DNA of 64,000 nucleotides from Pseudophaeobacter profundi (GTDB lineage: Bacteria > Pseudomonadota > Alphaproteobacteria > Rhodobacterales > Rhodobacteraceae): assembly GCF_029697505.1 (NCBI RefSeq), contig NZ_JARJEF010000001.1, positions 186,001-250,000 of the forward strand. Direction: 5' to 3'. The position numbers were made by a program, and so were the translations under genes. The notes beneath the pieces are model-generated. The model saw nothing but the letters and a program-made list of their open reading frames with translations, made no database searches and was not told where the DNA came from. Below are positions 16,701 to 24,024 of the stretch, one piece after another (the first letter of the stretch is position 1; each line of letters opens with the position of its first letter).

Positions 16701-17894
16701 ATGACCGATTTTGCCGCCACCAAAAAAATGTTCGATCTACCCGAAGGGGTGATCTACCTTGATGGGAACTCATTGGGCCCGCTGCCAAAGGCAACCAAAG
16801 ACCGCGTTGCCTCGATGATCGAGGACGAATGGGGCAAGCTGCTGATCACCGGCTGGAACAAGGCGGGCTGGATGCAGCAGCCCAACTCCATCGGTGATCG
16901 CATCGGACGGCTGATCGGCGCCGAAGCGGGCCATGTGATGATGGGCGATACCCTGTCAATCAAGGTCTATCAGGCCGTCGCCTCAGCGCTGGAACTGAAC
17001 CCTGGCCGCCGGGTGGTGCTGTCGGACAGTGGCAACTTCCCCTCGGATCTATATATCGTGCAGGGGCTGCTGAAATCGCTGGGCGATGACTACGAACTGC
17101 GTGTGGTGCCGCCGGAAGAGGTCGCCGACAATATCACCGATGACCTGGCTGTCTTGATGTTGACCGAAGTGGATTACCGATCGGGGCGCAAGCACGACAT
17201 GAAGGCGCTGACCGCAAAGGCCCATGAACAGGGCGTGGTGACAGTGTGGGATCTGGCCCATTCGGCCGGCGCGCTGCCGGTGGATCTTGCCGGGTGCAAG
17301 GCCGATTTTGCTGTGGGCTGTTCTTATAAATATCTCAACTCCGGCCCAGGTGGCCCCGCCTTCATCTATGTGGCGCCGCGTCATGTGGACAAGGCCCGCC
17401 CCGCCCTGTCGGGCTGGCTGGGACATGAGGCACCTTTTGCCTTTGATCTTGACTACCGTCCCGGCACCGGCATTGAACGCATGCGCGTTGGCACCCCGCC
17501 AATGATCCAGCTGGCGGCGCTTGATGCCTCTATGGATATCTGGGATCAGGTCGACATGCAGGCGCTGCGGGCACAGTCTATCGCGCTGTGTGATCGCTTT
17601 ATCGCCGGGATCGAGGCCAGCTGCCCCGAGCTGGTGCTGGCCTCGCCACGGGATGGCTCTGGGCGCGGCAGCCAGGTCTCCTTCGCCTTTGAACAGGGCT
17701 ATGCCGCGATGCAGGCGGTGATCGCGCGCGGCGTTATTGGCGATTTCCGCGCCCCCGACATCATGCGCTTTGGCTTTACCCCGCTCTATATCGACGAGGC
17801 GGATGTTGATGCGGCTATCGCCATCATTGCAGATGTGATGAACAACCGCCTGTGGGATGTGCCTGAATACAAAATCCGCGCGGCCGTCACCTGA
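16701..17894 (+). CDS. kynU: Kynureninase
   Basis: 397 residues, the normal size for this PLP enzyme, which cleaves kynurenine to anthranilate and alanine. Seen are YLDGNSLGPLPK near the N-terminus, VLMLTEVDYRSGRKHDM, DLAHSAGALPVDL (Asp binding the PLP ring) and the PLP lysine in CSYKYLNSGPGGPAF near residue 210, plus the C-terminal DFRAPDIMRFGFTPLYI. The ATG at 16701 fits the family; a TTG at 16677 would add eight residues. It works directly downstream of formamidase in tryptophan catabolism, but the formamidase gene is not in this window. kynA follows after 149 bases. Confidence 0.95.
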   Translation: MTDFAATKKMFDLPEGVIYLDGNSLGPLPKATKDRVASMIEDEWGKLLITGWNKAGWMQQPNSIGDRIGRLIGAEAGHVMMGDTLSIKVYQAVASALELNPGRRVVLSDSGNFPSDLYIVQGLLKSLGDDYELRVVPPEEVADNITDDLAVLMLTEVDYRSGRKHDMKALTAKAHEQGVVTVWDLAHSAGALPVDLAGCKADFAVGCSYKYLNSGPGGPAFIYVAPRHVDKARPALSGWLGHEAPFAFDLDYRPGTGIERMRVGTPPMIQLAALDASMDIWDQVDMQALRAQSIALCDRFIAGIEASCPELVLASPRDGSGRGSQVSFAFEQGYAAMQAVIARGVIGDFRAPDIMRFGFTPLYIDEADVDAAIAIIADVMNNRLWDVPEYKIRAAVT

Positions 17895-17994
17895 TGATCG
17901 CGCCCCTGACACAGGCCCTGCCCCTGTGCCGCCCCTTTGGTTGGGTGGCGCTTTGGCGTCGCCTGGCCCAATGTGGCAGACTGAACAGGCGGGT

Positions 17995-18039
17995 TTTCTC
18001 CTTTTCCTGAGCTAGTATTCAATTCAGAAAAAGGAGGAA
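17995..18039 (+). promoter_or_regulatory. RNA stem that would hide the kynA ribosome binding site
   Basis: TTTCTCCTTTTCCTGA (17995-18010) is complementary to TCAGAAAAAGGAGGAA (18024-18039): 16 positions with one C-A mismatch and one U-G pair, around a 13-base loop. The 3' arm contains the whole AAGGAGG Shine-Dalgarno sequence of kynA, five bases before its ATG. When folded, ribosome access should be blocked. This is a reading of the sequence; no known riboswitch class is implied. Confidence 0.6.
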
Positions 18040-18043
18040 TCCC

Positions 18044-18901
18044 ATGAGCGATTCCAAGACACCGACCCCCGGCTGCCCCTTCAACCCTGCAGAAGATGGC
18101 GCCCAGATGGATTTTGATGGCCGCATGTCCTACGGCGACTATCTGTCGCTTGATGCGCTGCTGAGCGCACAAAACCCCAATAGCGATACCCATGATGAAA
18201 TGCTCTTCATCATCCAGCACCAGACCTCTGAGCTGTGGATGCGGCTGGCGATCCACGAATTGCAAGCAGCGCGCGATCGCCTGTTGCAGGGCGAGATGCG
18301 TCCTGCCTTCAAGATGCTGGCGCGGGTGGCGCGTATTTTTGAGCAGCTCAATTCCGCCTGGGATGTGTTGCGCACCATGACGCCGTCGGACTACACCGCC
18401 TTTCGCGATGCCCTGGGGCAGAGTTCAGGCTTTCAGTCGCATCAGTACCGGCTGATCGAGTTCATGCTGGGCAATCGCAACATAGCGATGCTGAAACCCC
18501 ATGCCCATCGCCCCGATCTGGTGGCACTGCTGGAAGCCGAACTGGCGCAGCCCTCGCTCTATGATGTGGCCCTGCGGGCGCTAAATGCACGTTTTGCCCT
18601 GCCCGAGGCGGTGATCAATCGCGATCTTTCGGCCCCCTATCAGCCCTCGCCCGAGGTAGAAGCCGCCTGGTCCGAAGTCTACCGCGCCACGGAAACCCAT
18701 TGGGAGCTTTATGAGCTGGCCGAGAAACTGGTTGATTTTGAAGACTATTTCCGCCGTTGGCGGTTCAACCATGTCACCACGGTGGAACGGGTGATCGGCT
18801 TCAAGCGCGGCACTGGCGGCACCGGCGGCGTGAACTACCTCAAAAGGATGCTGGAGGTGGAACTCTTCCCCGAGCTCTGGCACCTGCGCACCAGCCTGTA
18901 G
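18044..18901 (+). CDS. kynA: Tryptophan 2,3-dioxygenase
   Basis: 285 residues. This heme enzyme opens the indole ring of tryptophan to N-formylkynurenine, first step of the kynurenine pathway. The signature [14 protein letters not shown] lies at 55-68 (active-site His59), [36 protein letters not shown] is the substrate region, and the proximal heme His is in [25 protein letters not shown] near residue 240-265. A very strong AAGGAGG site precedes the ATG, but it lies in a stem that may hide it. Same direction as kynU, so tryptophan degradation to anthranilate is the joint task. Confidence 0.96.
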   Translation: MSDSKTPTPGCPFNPAEDGAQMDFDGRMSYGDYLSLDALLSAQNPNSDTHDEMLFIIQHQTSELWMRLAIHELQAARDRLLQGEMRPAFKMLARVARIFEQLNSAWDVLRTMTPSDYTAFRDALGQSSGFQSHQYRLIEFMLGNRNIAMLKPHAHRPDLVALLEAELAQPSLYDVALRALNARFALPEAVINRDLSAPYQPSPEVEAAWSEVYRATETHWELYELAEKLVDFEDYFRRWRFNHVTTVERVIGFKRGTGGTGGVNYLKRMLEVELFPELWHLRTSL

Positions 18902-18969
18902 GACAGCGGCCACGACGGGGGGCTCCCGCCCGTCTTACGGCATCAAAATGCCGCATCCCGTTGGGCCCG

Positions 18970-18990
18970 GCGCCGCGCTTTGCGCGGCGC
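18970..18990. terminator. GC-rich hairpin between convergent kynA and the TetR gene
   Basis: GCGCCGCGC (18970-18978) and GCGCGGCGC (18982-18990) pair perfectly around TTT. There is no T-run on either side, so it may be a bidirectional transcript end or only a stable structure. Confidence 0.4.
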
Positions 18991-19002
18991 TGCAGCGCGG
19001 GA

Positions 19003-19596
19003 TCAGACCGGGGCGTCAGGCGATATCAGCGCCTGGGCACAAAGTGCCGCATAGGTTTGTACGCCAGCGCGATAGGCCTCATAGCTCTGGGAGGTGTGTT
19101 TGATGCCTTTCAGGCAGGCACAAAACAGGCGCGCCAGCGCATCGGGGTCGCAGGTCAGAGCGGCACGCCCCTGCCCGGCTTCATCGGTCAGCCAGGCGGC
19201 ATACAGTGCCTGCAACTGCGCCTCGCCCTCTTCGATCATATCCCCCGCCACGTTCATGCCCGCCTCGAACAGCTCCATCCCATGCGCCGAGGACATCATG
19301 GCCTCCATCGTGGCACCACCATGGGCGGCAAAGGCGCGGGCCAGCCGGTGATGCAGGCTGCCTTCCCCCTCCAGGGCGGCGCGGATGTCGCGCCGCGCCT
19401 CAGCATAGTAACTGTCAACCAGCGCGCGAAAAATCGCCTCTTTGTTCTTGAACCGCAGATAGAGCGCCGGACGTGACATGCCGGCGCCGCGCGCTATGTC
19501 ATCCATCGACGTCTTGCGAAACCCATAGGCAGAGAACCCCGCCCAGGCTGCCAAGAGTATGGCCTGTGTTTTGGTATCAGCAGTTGAAACTCTCAT
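19003..19596 (-). CDS. TetR-family transcriptional regulator
   Basis: 197 residues from the ATG at 19596. The N-terminal 50 residues are a TetR DNA-binding domain: TQAILLAAWAGFSAYGFRKTSMDDIARGAGMSRPALYLRFKNKEAIFRALVDSYY. The remaining helices form the ligand-binding and dimer domain and are not assignable. It is divergent from the molybdenum hydroxylase genes, with repeated TTTTGTCA sites in the gap, so it most likely represses them and itself in the absence of an aromatic inducer. An in-frame GTG-type extension to 19647 would cover these sites and is less likely. Confidence 0.88.
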   Translation of the reverse strand: MRVSTADTKTQAILLAAWAGFSAYGFRKTSMDDIARGAGMSRPALYLRFKNKEAIFRALVDSYYAEARRDIRAALEGEGSLHHRLARAFAAHGGATMEAMMSSAHGMELFEAGMNVAGDMIEEGEAQLQALYAAWLTDEAGQGRAALTCDPDALARLFCACLKGIKHTSQSYEAYRAGVQTYAALCAQALISPDAPV

Positions 19597-19623
19597 AGGC
19601 GCGGTTCTGACAGTTACAGGTCT

Positions 19624-19665
19624 TTTTGTCAATTGACAGAGTGACAAAAGGTATGCATTTTGTCA
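19624..19665. promoter_or_regulatory. Operator region: three TTTTGTCA half-sites between tetR and iorAB
   Basis: TTTTGTCA (19624-19631), TGACAAAA (19642-19649) and TTTTGTCA (19658-19665) alternate in orientation, creating two overlapping inverted repeats with 10- and 8-base spacers. The first half-site is also inside a perfect 12-base palindrome TGTCAATTGACA (19627-19638). This is the expected place and size for a TetR dimer array; binding is inferred. Confidence 0.6.
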
Positions 19666-19700
19666 GCAATGTCACTCGGATCCAGCAAGAGGCCAGTCCC

Positions 19701-20165
19701 ATGTCAAAAACGCTCCGTATCAATGGCAAGACCCATGAGGTGGATCTGCCCGATGATGTCCCCCTGCTTTGGGTGCTGCGCGATGAAATTGGTCTGACCG
19801 GCACAAAATTTGGCTGCGGCGTGGCCGCCTGTGGCGCCTGCACGGTGCAGGTGAATGGTGAGGCGATGCGATCCTGCCAGCTGAGCCTGGGCGATGTCGA
19901 GGGCGACGTGACCACCATCGAAGGGCTTGGAACGCCAGACAACCTGGCCAAGATCCAGCAGGCCTGGGTGGCGCATCAGGTGGCGCAATGTGGCTATTGC
20001 CAGTCTGGCCAGATCATGCAGGCCGCCAGCCTGCTGGCGGAAAACCCCAGTCCCAGCGACGAAGACATTGATGATGCGATGCAGGGCAATCTGTGCCGCT
20101 GCGGCACCTATCCGCGCATCCGCGCTGCCATCCATTCCGCCGCCAAAATGATGCAGGAGGCCTGA
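19701..20165 (+). CDS. iorA: Molybdenum hydroxylase small subunit, 2Fe-2S (isoquinoline 1-oxidoreductase alpha type)
   Basis: 154 residues with two [2Fe-2S] clusters. The plant-ferredoxin-type cluster uses Cys39, Cys44, Cys47 and Cys59 ([14 protein letters not shown]); the second, four-helix-bundle cluster uses Cys97, Cys100, Cys132 and Cys134 (CGYCQSGQ and CRCG). This is the small subunit of two-subunit xanthine oxidase family enzymes such as IorAB, carrying electrons from the Mo site. The ATG at 19701 has AAGAGG eight bases upstream. The large subunit gene starts four bases after the stop. The exact substrate is not known, so the symbol marks the subtype only. Confidence 0.88.
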   Translation: MSKTLRINGKTHEVDLPDDVPLLWVLRDEIGLTGTKFGCGVAACGACTVQVNGEAMRSCQLSLGDVEGDVTTIEGLGTPDNLAKIQQAWVAHQVAQCGYCQSGQIMQAASLLAENPSPSDEDIDDAMQGNLCRCGTYPRIRAAIHSAAKMMQEA

Positions 20166-20169
20166 CCCC

Positions 20170-22407
20170 ATGGCCAGCTTGAAAAAAATCGCCCGCCGCA
20201 GTTTCCTTGTCGGCTCTGCCGCGATTGTCGGGGGGGTTGCCTTTGGCACCTTCAAATACCACCAGCCCGCCCCCAACCCACTGCAACCGGGCGCGGGCAA
20301 AGCCATCCTGAACCCCTTTGTTTTTGTAGATCAATCCGGGGTGACCCTGATCGCGCCACGGGCAGAAATGGGCCAGGGGGTGCGCACTTCCTGGGCGGCA
20401 CTGATCGCCGAAGAGCTGGATGTAGACCCCGCTGCCGTCACCGTGCTGCATGGCCCTGCCGCCAAGGCCTATTACAACAGCGCCATGATGGCCGAAGCCC
20501 TGCCGGGGCGCGGATATGATGCCAGTGATTTGAAGCACTCTCTGGGGCAGATTGTCGGCAATTTCTCTAAATTCCTTGACCTGCAGGTGACGGGGGGATC
20601 GTCGTCGATGAAGGACGGGTTCACCCGGATGCGCCTGGCAGGCGCCAGTGCGCGGGAAACTCTGAAAGAGGCTGCAGCACAGCAGCTTGGCGTCGCCCGC
20701 GCCCTGCTGGAAACCAAAGACGGGGTTGTGCTGGCCCCGGGCGGGGTTACGCTGGCCTATAGCGAACTGGCAGTGGCCGCCGCTGATGTTGAAGCCCAAG
20801 AGGCAGAACTGCGCCCTGCAGCACAGTGGAAATACATCGGCAAACCTGTTGCCCGGATTGATATGGTGGAAAAGATCACCGGCACCGCCACCTTCGGCCT
20901 TGATACCCGGATCGAGGGGATGAAATTCGCCGCCATCCGGCAAAACCCGCACTATGGTGCAGCGATGCGCAGCTTTGATGCCTCGGCCGCCAAAAGCATG
21001 GCCGGTGTCGAAGAGATCCTCGATCTTGGCGATGCGGTGGCGGTGGTTGGCACCAACACCTGGCTGGCGCAACAGGCTGTGGATGCCATCGAGGTCGACT
21101 GGGCACCTGCGAACTACCCCGAGACCACCGAGGCAATCTTTGCCGAGATTGCCGCTGCCTTTGACGACAGCCCAAATTCCACCCTGCGCGACGATGGCGA
21201 TGTCGATGACCTACCCGAGGGGGCGGAGCTGTTGGAGGTTGAGTACCGCCTGCCCTATCTGGCCCATGCCACCATGGAGCCGATGAATGCCACTGCGCTC
21301 TATACTGGTGACAGTCTGGAAATCTGGGCCCCGAACCAAGGCCCGACCGTGGTGCAAAAAGCCGCCGCCGATCTTAGCGGGCTGGAGGCTGAGGCAATCA
21401 CCGTCAACACCACCTATCTGGGGGGCGGCTTTGGGCGGCGCATCGAAGTGGACTATACCAACCTGGCGGTGCAGATCGCCCTGCAGCTGCGCGGCATCCC
21501 GGTGCAGCTGACGTGGTCACGCGAAGAAGATATGCGCCACGACTATTTCCGCCCCGGTGCCATTGCTCGCTACCGTGCCGCCGTCAAGGATGGCAAGGCC
21601 CTGATGGTGCATGGTAAAATCGCCGCGCAATCCACCACTCAGGAAGGTGCTGGCCGGATGCTGGGGCTGCCCATGTCCGGCCCCGACAAGGGCCATGTGG
21701 ACGCCGCATTCAACCAGCCCCTGGCAATTCCAAATTTCCGCGTCGAGGGCTATCTTGCGAAACCAATGATCCCGGTTGGCTTCTGGCGCTCAGTAGCGGC
21801 CTCGTTCAACGGCTTCTTTTCCGACACAATCATCGACGAGATGGCCCATAGGGCGGGGCGTGACCCGCTGGAATTCCGCCTGGAGCTGGCCCGCGCCGAA
21901 TGGGAACCTGCCGCCCAGGTGCTGGAGCGCGTGCGCGACATGTCAAGCTGGAGCGGCGAAACCCCGGCAGGCGTCGGGCGCGGAGTCGCCCTGGCCTACA
22001 GTTTTGGTACCCCGGTGGCGCAGGTGATAGAGGTGGCCGACCGAGACGGCGACATCGCCATCACCAAGGCCTGGATTGCCGCGGATCTTGGCCTGGCCAT
22101 TGATCCGCGCAACATCGAGGCGCAGCTGTTTGGCGGTCTTGCCTATGGGCTCTCGGCGGCCTGTTTTGGCGAAATCACCTTTGCCGACGGGATGGTAGAA
22201 CAGGAAAACTTCCCTGATTACGACGCACTGCGCATGCCCAGCATGCCGCGTGTCGAGGTCGCCGTACTGGAAAACCAGAAACACATGGGCGGCGCGGGCG
22301 AACCCGGCACCCCGCCAGCGGCACCTGCATTGGCCAATGCGATTTTTGATCTCACCGGGGACCGTGCCCGTGAATTGCCCCTGAACAAGCGTTTTAGCTT
22401 TGTATGA
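20170..22407 (+). CDS. iorB: Molybdenum hydroxylase large subunit, Tat-exported (isoquinoline 1-oxidoreductase beta type)
   Basis: 745 residues. The N-terminus MASLKKIARRSFLVGSAA is a twin-arginine signal (RRSFLVG at 9-15), so the folded, cofactor-loaded complex is exported to the periplasm, with IorA carried along. Downstream are the duplicated molybdopterin-binding halves: AEMGQGVRTSWAALIAEEL, LGGGFGRRIEVDYTN, GFWRSVAASFNGFFSDTIIDE, and the C-terminal GGAGEPGTPPAAPALANAI, whose Glu is the expected catalytic base. Like IorAB it lacks an FAD subunit. No cytochrome c subunit or XdhC maturation gene is adjacent. Ribosome binding site AGGAGG lies within the end of iorA. Confidence 0.9.
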   Translation: MASLKKIARRSFLVGSAAIVGGVAFGTFKYHQPAPNPLQPGAGKAILNPFVFVDQSGVTLIAPRAEMGQGVRTSWAALIAEELDVDPAAVTVLHGPAAKAYYNSAMMAEALPGRGYDASDLKHSLGQIVGNFSKFLDLQVTGGSSSMKDGFTRMRLAGASARETLKEAAAQQLGVARALLETKDGVVLAPGGVTLAYSELAVAAADVEAQEAELRPAAQWKYIGKPVARIDMVEKITGTATFGLDTRIEGMKFAAIRQNPHYGAAMRSFDASAAKSMAGVEEILDLGDAVAVVGTNTWLAQQAVDAIEVDWAPANYPETTEAIFAEIAAAFDDSPNSTLRDDGDVDDLPEGAELLEVEYRLPYLAHATMEPMNATALYTGDSLEIWAPNQGPTVVQKAAADLSGLEAEAITVNTTYLGGGFGRRIEVDYTNLAVQIALQLRGIPVQLTWSREEDMRHDYFRPGAIARYRAAVKDGKALMVHGKIAAQSTTQEGAGRMLGLPMSGPDKGHVDAAFNQPLAIPNFRVEGYLAKPMIPVGFWRSVAASFNGFFSDTIIDEMAHRAGRDPLEFRLELARAEWEPAAQVLERVRDMSSWSGETPAGVGRGVALAYSFGTPVAQVIEVADRDGDIAITKAWIAADLGLAIDPRNIEAQLFGGLAYGLSAACFGEITFADGMVEQENFPDYDALRMPSMPRVEVAVLENQKHMGGAGEPGTPPAAPALANAIFDLTGDRARELPLNKRFSFV

Positions 22408-22413
22408 ACCATT

Positions 22414-22453
22414 CAGCACCCACTGGCATGCTGCGGGCCGCCAGTGGGTGCTG
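22414..22453. terminator. 14-bp perfect stem-loop between convergent iorB and the PuuD-like gene
   Basis: CAGCACCCACTGGC (22414-22427) and GCCAGTGGGTGCTG (22440-22453) pair without mismatch around a 12-base loop, seven bases after the iorB stop. No T-run follows on either strand, so it is a strong structure shared by both converging transcripts rather than a textbook terminator. Confidence 0.5.
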
Positions 22454-22488
22454 GGGGCACCAGTTCCCAGACTGGCCCGTGTCAGGTC

Positions 22489-23271
22489 TTATCCGGTGGC
22501 AGAATGCCGGGGGGGCAACAGGCTGCCGGCCTGCCAGCTGCGCACCGCATCACCAAAGGCCTGAAACAGCGGTCGTGAGACCGGATCATTGGCCGCATCC
22601 CATTCGGGATGCCACTGCACCGCCAGGGCGAAACCCGGCGCATCCTGCACATAAATCGCTTCCGGGGTGCCATCGGGGGCATGCCCTTCAACCACGATCC
22701 GCGCGCCCGGCGTTTTGATCCCCTGACCATGCAGGCTATTGGTCATCACTTCGGCAGCGCCAAAGATTTCGTTGAAGACCCCGCCTGGGGTCATCTTGAC
22801 CGGATGGCGCAGGGCAAATTTTTCCTCTAGCGAGCCATCAGGCGGCATGCGATGGTTCATCCGGCCGGGCAGATCGCGAATTTCAGGATAGAGCGTGCCC
22901 CCCATGGCGACATTCACCTCTTGAAAGCCGCGACAAATCCCCAGGAAGGGCTGGCCGCGTTCCACACAGGCACGCACCAGCGGCAGCACGATGGCATCAC
23001 GCGCCCGATCAAAGGCCCCATGCGCCGCCGTTTCATCCTCGCCATATTCGTTGGGATGCACATTGGGGCGCCCCCCTGTCAGCAAAAAGCCATCAAAACT
23101 GTCAAGCAGTTCATCAACCGACAGAAAGCGTGGGTCAGAAGGAATCAACAGCGGCATGCAGCCCGCCACTTCGGCCACTGCCTCGGAATTCATTGTCCCG
23201 CCTGCATGGGCCGGATACTGATCGTTGAGCAGATAGGAATTGCCGATAATACCGACTTTGGGACGCGCCAT
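22489..23271 (-). CDS. Class I glutamine amidotransferase-like hydrolase (gamma-glutamyl-GABA hydrolase, PuuD family)
   Basis: 260 residues with the PuuD/peptidase C26 pattern: VGIIGNSYLL at the start, LLTGGRPNVHPNEYG near 64-78, nucleophile elbow LGICRGFQEVNVAMGGTLY (Cys113), and the His-Glu pair in LAVQWHPEWDA near residue 232. Known members split gamma-glutamyl-GABA during putrescine breakdown. No other polyamine gene is near, so the real substrate may be another gamma-glutamyl amide. Convergent with iorB; divergent from nothing, with 235 bases without a gene upstream of it. Confidence 0.85.
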   Translation of the reverse strand: MARPKVGIIGNSYLLNDQYPAHAGGTMNSEAVAEVAGCMPLLIPSDPRFLSVDELLDSFDGFLLTGGRPNVHPNEYGEDETAAHGAFDRARDAIVLPLVRACVERGQPFLGICRGFQEVNVAMGGTLYPEIRDLPGRMNHRMPPDGSLEEKFALRHPVKMTPGGVFNEIFGAAEVMTNSLHGQGIKTPGARIVVEGHAPDGTPEAIYVQDAPGFALAVQWHPEWDAANDPVSRPLFQAFGDAVRSWQAGSLLPPRHSATG

Positions 23272-23506
23272 GGGGACTCCGAGATAAGATGCAACAGCAT
23301 AAAACTACGGCCTCCCCCCAGATCCCGCAAGCGCGCAAAGCGCGGGCACCCGCGCAGGCGGTTGTTCAATTATGCACGACCAGCACCTGACAGCCGGCTT
23401 TTGCGCATTCCTGCCCCCGCAGAAATTTACCCAGACGGGACCCAGACATGCAAACAGGGCGCAGCATGCTGCAACGCTCTGTCTCTTTCTTTCTGCGCGG
23501 CCTGGA

Positions 23507-23932
23507 TCAGCTTTCGCCGGTCAGGCCAGCCGCCGCGATCCCGGCGAGGGCCGCAACCACATCATTGTCAGAGGTATCGCCGGTTACACCAACAGCGCCG
23601 ATCACCGCACCGCTGTCGTCACGGAGCAAAACGCCGCCGGGCACCGGAATGACCTGGCCGCCGTAGACTCCGTTCACCGCTGCCATGAAATAGGGCTGCG
23701 CCTCGGCCCGCGCCATCTGGGCGCTGCCCGGCATGCCCAGCATAACCGCGCCATAGGCCTTGCCATGAGCAATGGCAAAACGCCCGGGCGCTGCCCCATC
23801 TTCGCGGGCAAAGGCCTGTGCATGGCCACCAGCATCCAGCACCACAACGGAAAGCGGTTTGAAATTCATCTCGCGTCCCTTGGCCAGGCTGGCGTCAATA
23901 ATCGTCAGGGCTGATTTCAGCGAAATTGTCAT
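23507..23932 (-). CDS. glcG: GlcG/HbpS family protein
   Basis: 141 residues of the GlcG/HbpS-like fold: LSVVVLDAGGHAQAFAREDGAAPGRFAIAHGKAYGAV is the family core and the end GAVIGAVGVTGDTSDNDVVAALAGI is equally typical. GlcG occurs in glycolate utilisation clusters and some relatives bind heme; its role is not settled. It lies 92 bases downstream of malate synthase G on the same strand, the usual company of glcG, although a terminator-like hairpin separates them. Confidence 0.88.
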   Translation of the reverse strand: MTISLKSALTIIDASLAKGREMNFKPLSVVVLDAGGHAQAFAREDGAAPGRFAIAHGKAYGAVMLGMPGSAQMARAEAQPYFMAAVNGVYGGQVIPVPGGVLLRDDSGAVIGAVGVTGDTSDNDVVAALAGIAAAGLTGES

Positions 23933-23974
23933 TCTCTTGTCCCTCTTGTGATCAGGCCTGCTGGCTCAGTCAAA

Positions 23975-24003
23975 ACAGGGGCAGGATCACGCCCTGCCCC
24001 TGT
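23975..24003 (-). terminator. Terminator between glcB and glcG
   Basis: ACAGGGGCAGG and CCTGCCCCTGT (11-base arms, 23975-23985 and 23993-24003) form a strong hairpin; on the minus strand it is followed by TTTTGAC. It would end or attenuate glcB transcription before glcG. Confidence 0.65.
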
Positions 24004-24024
24004 TGCTCTGTCAGATCGGCCGCC

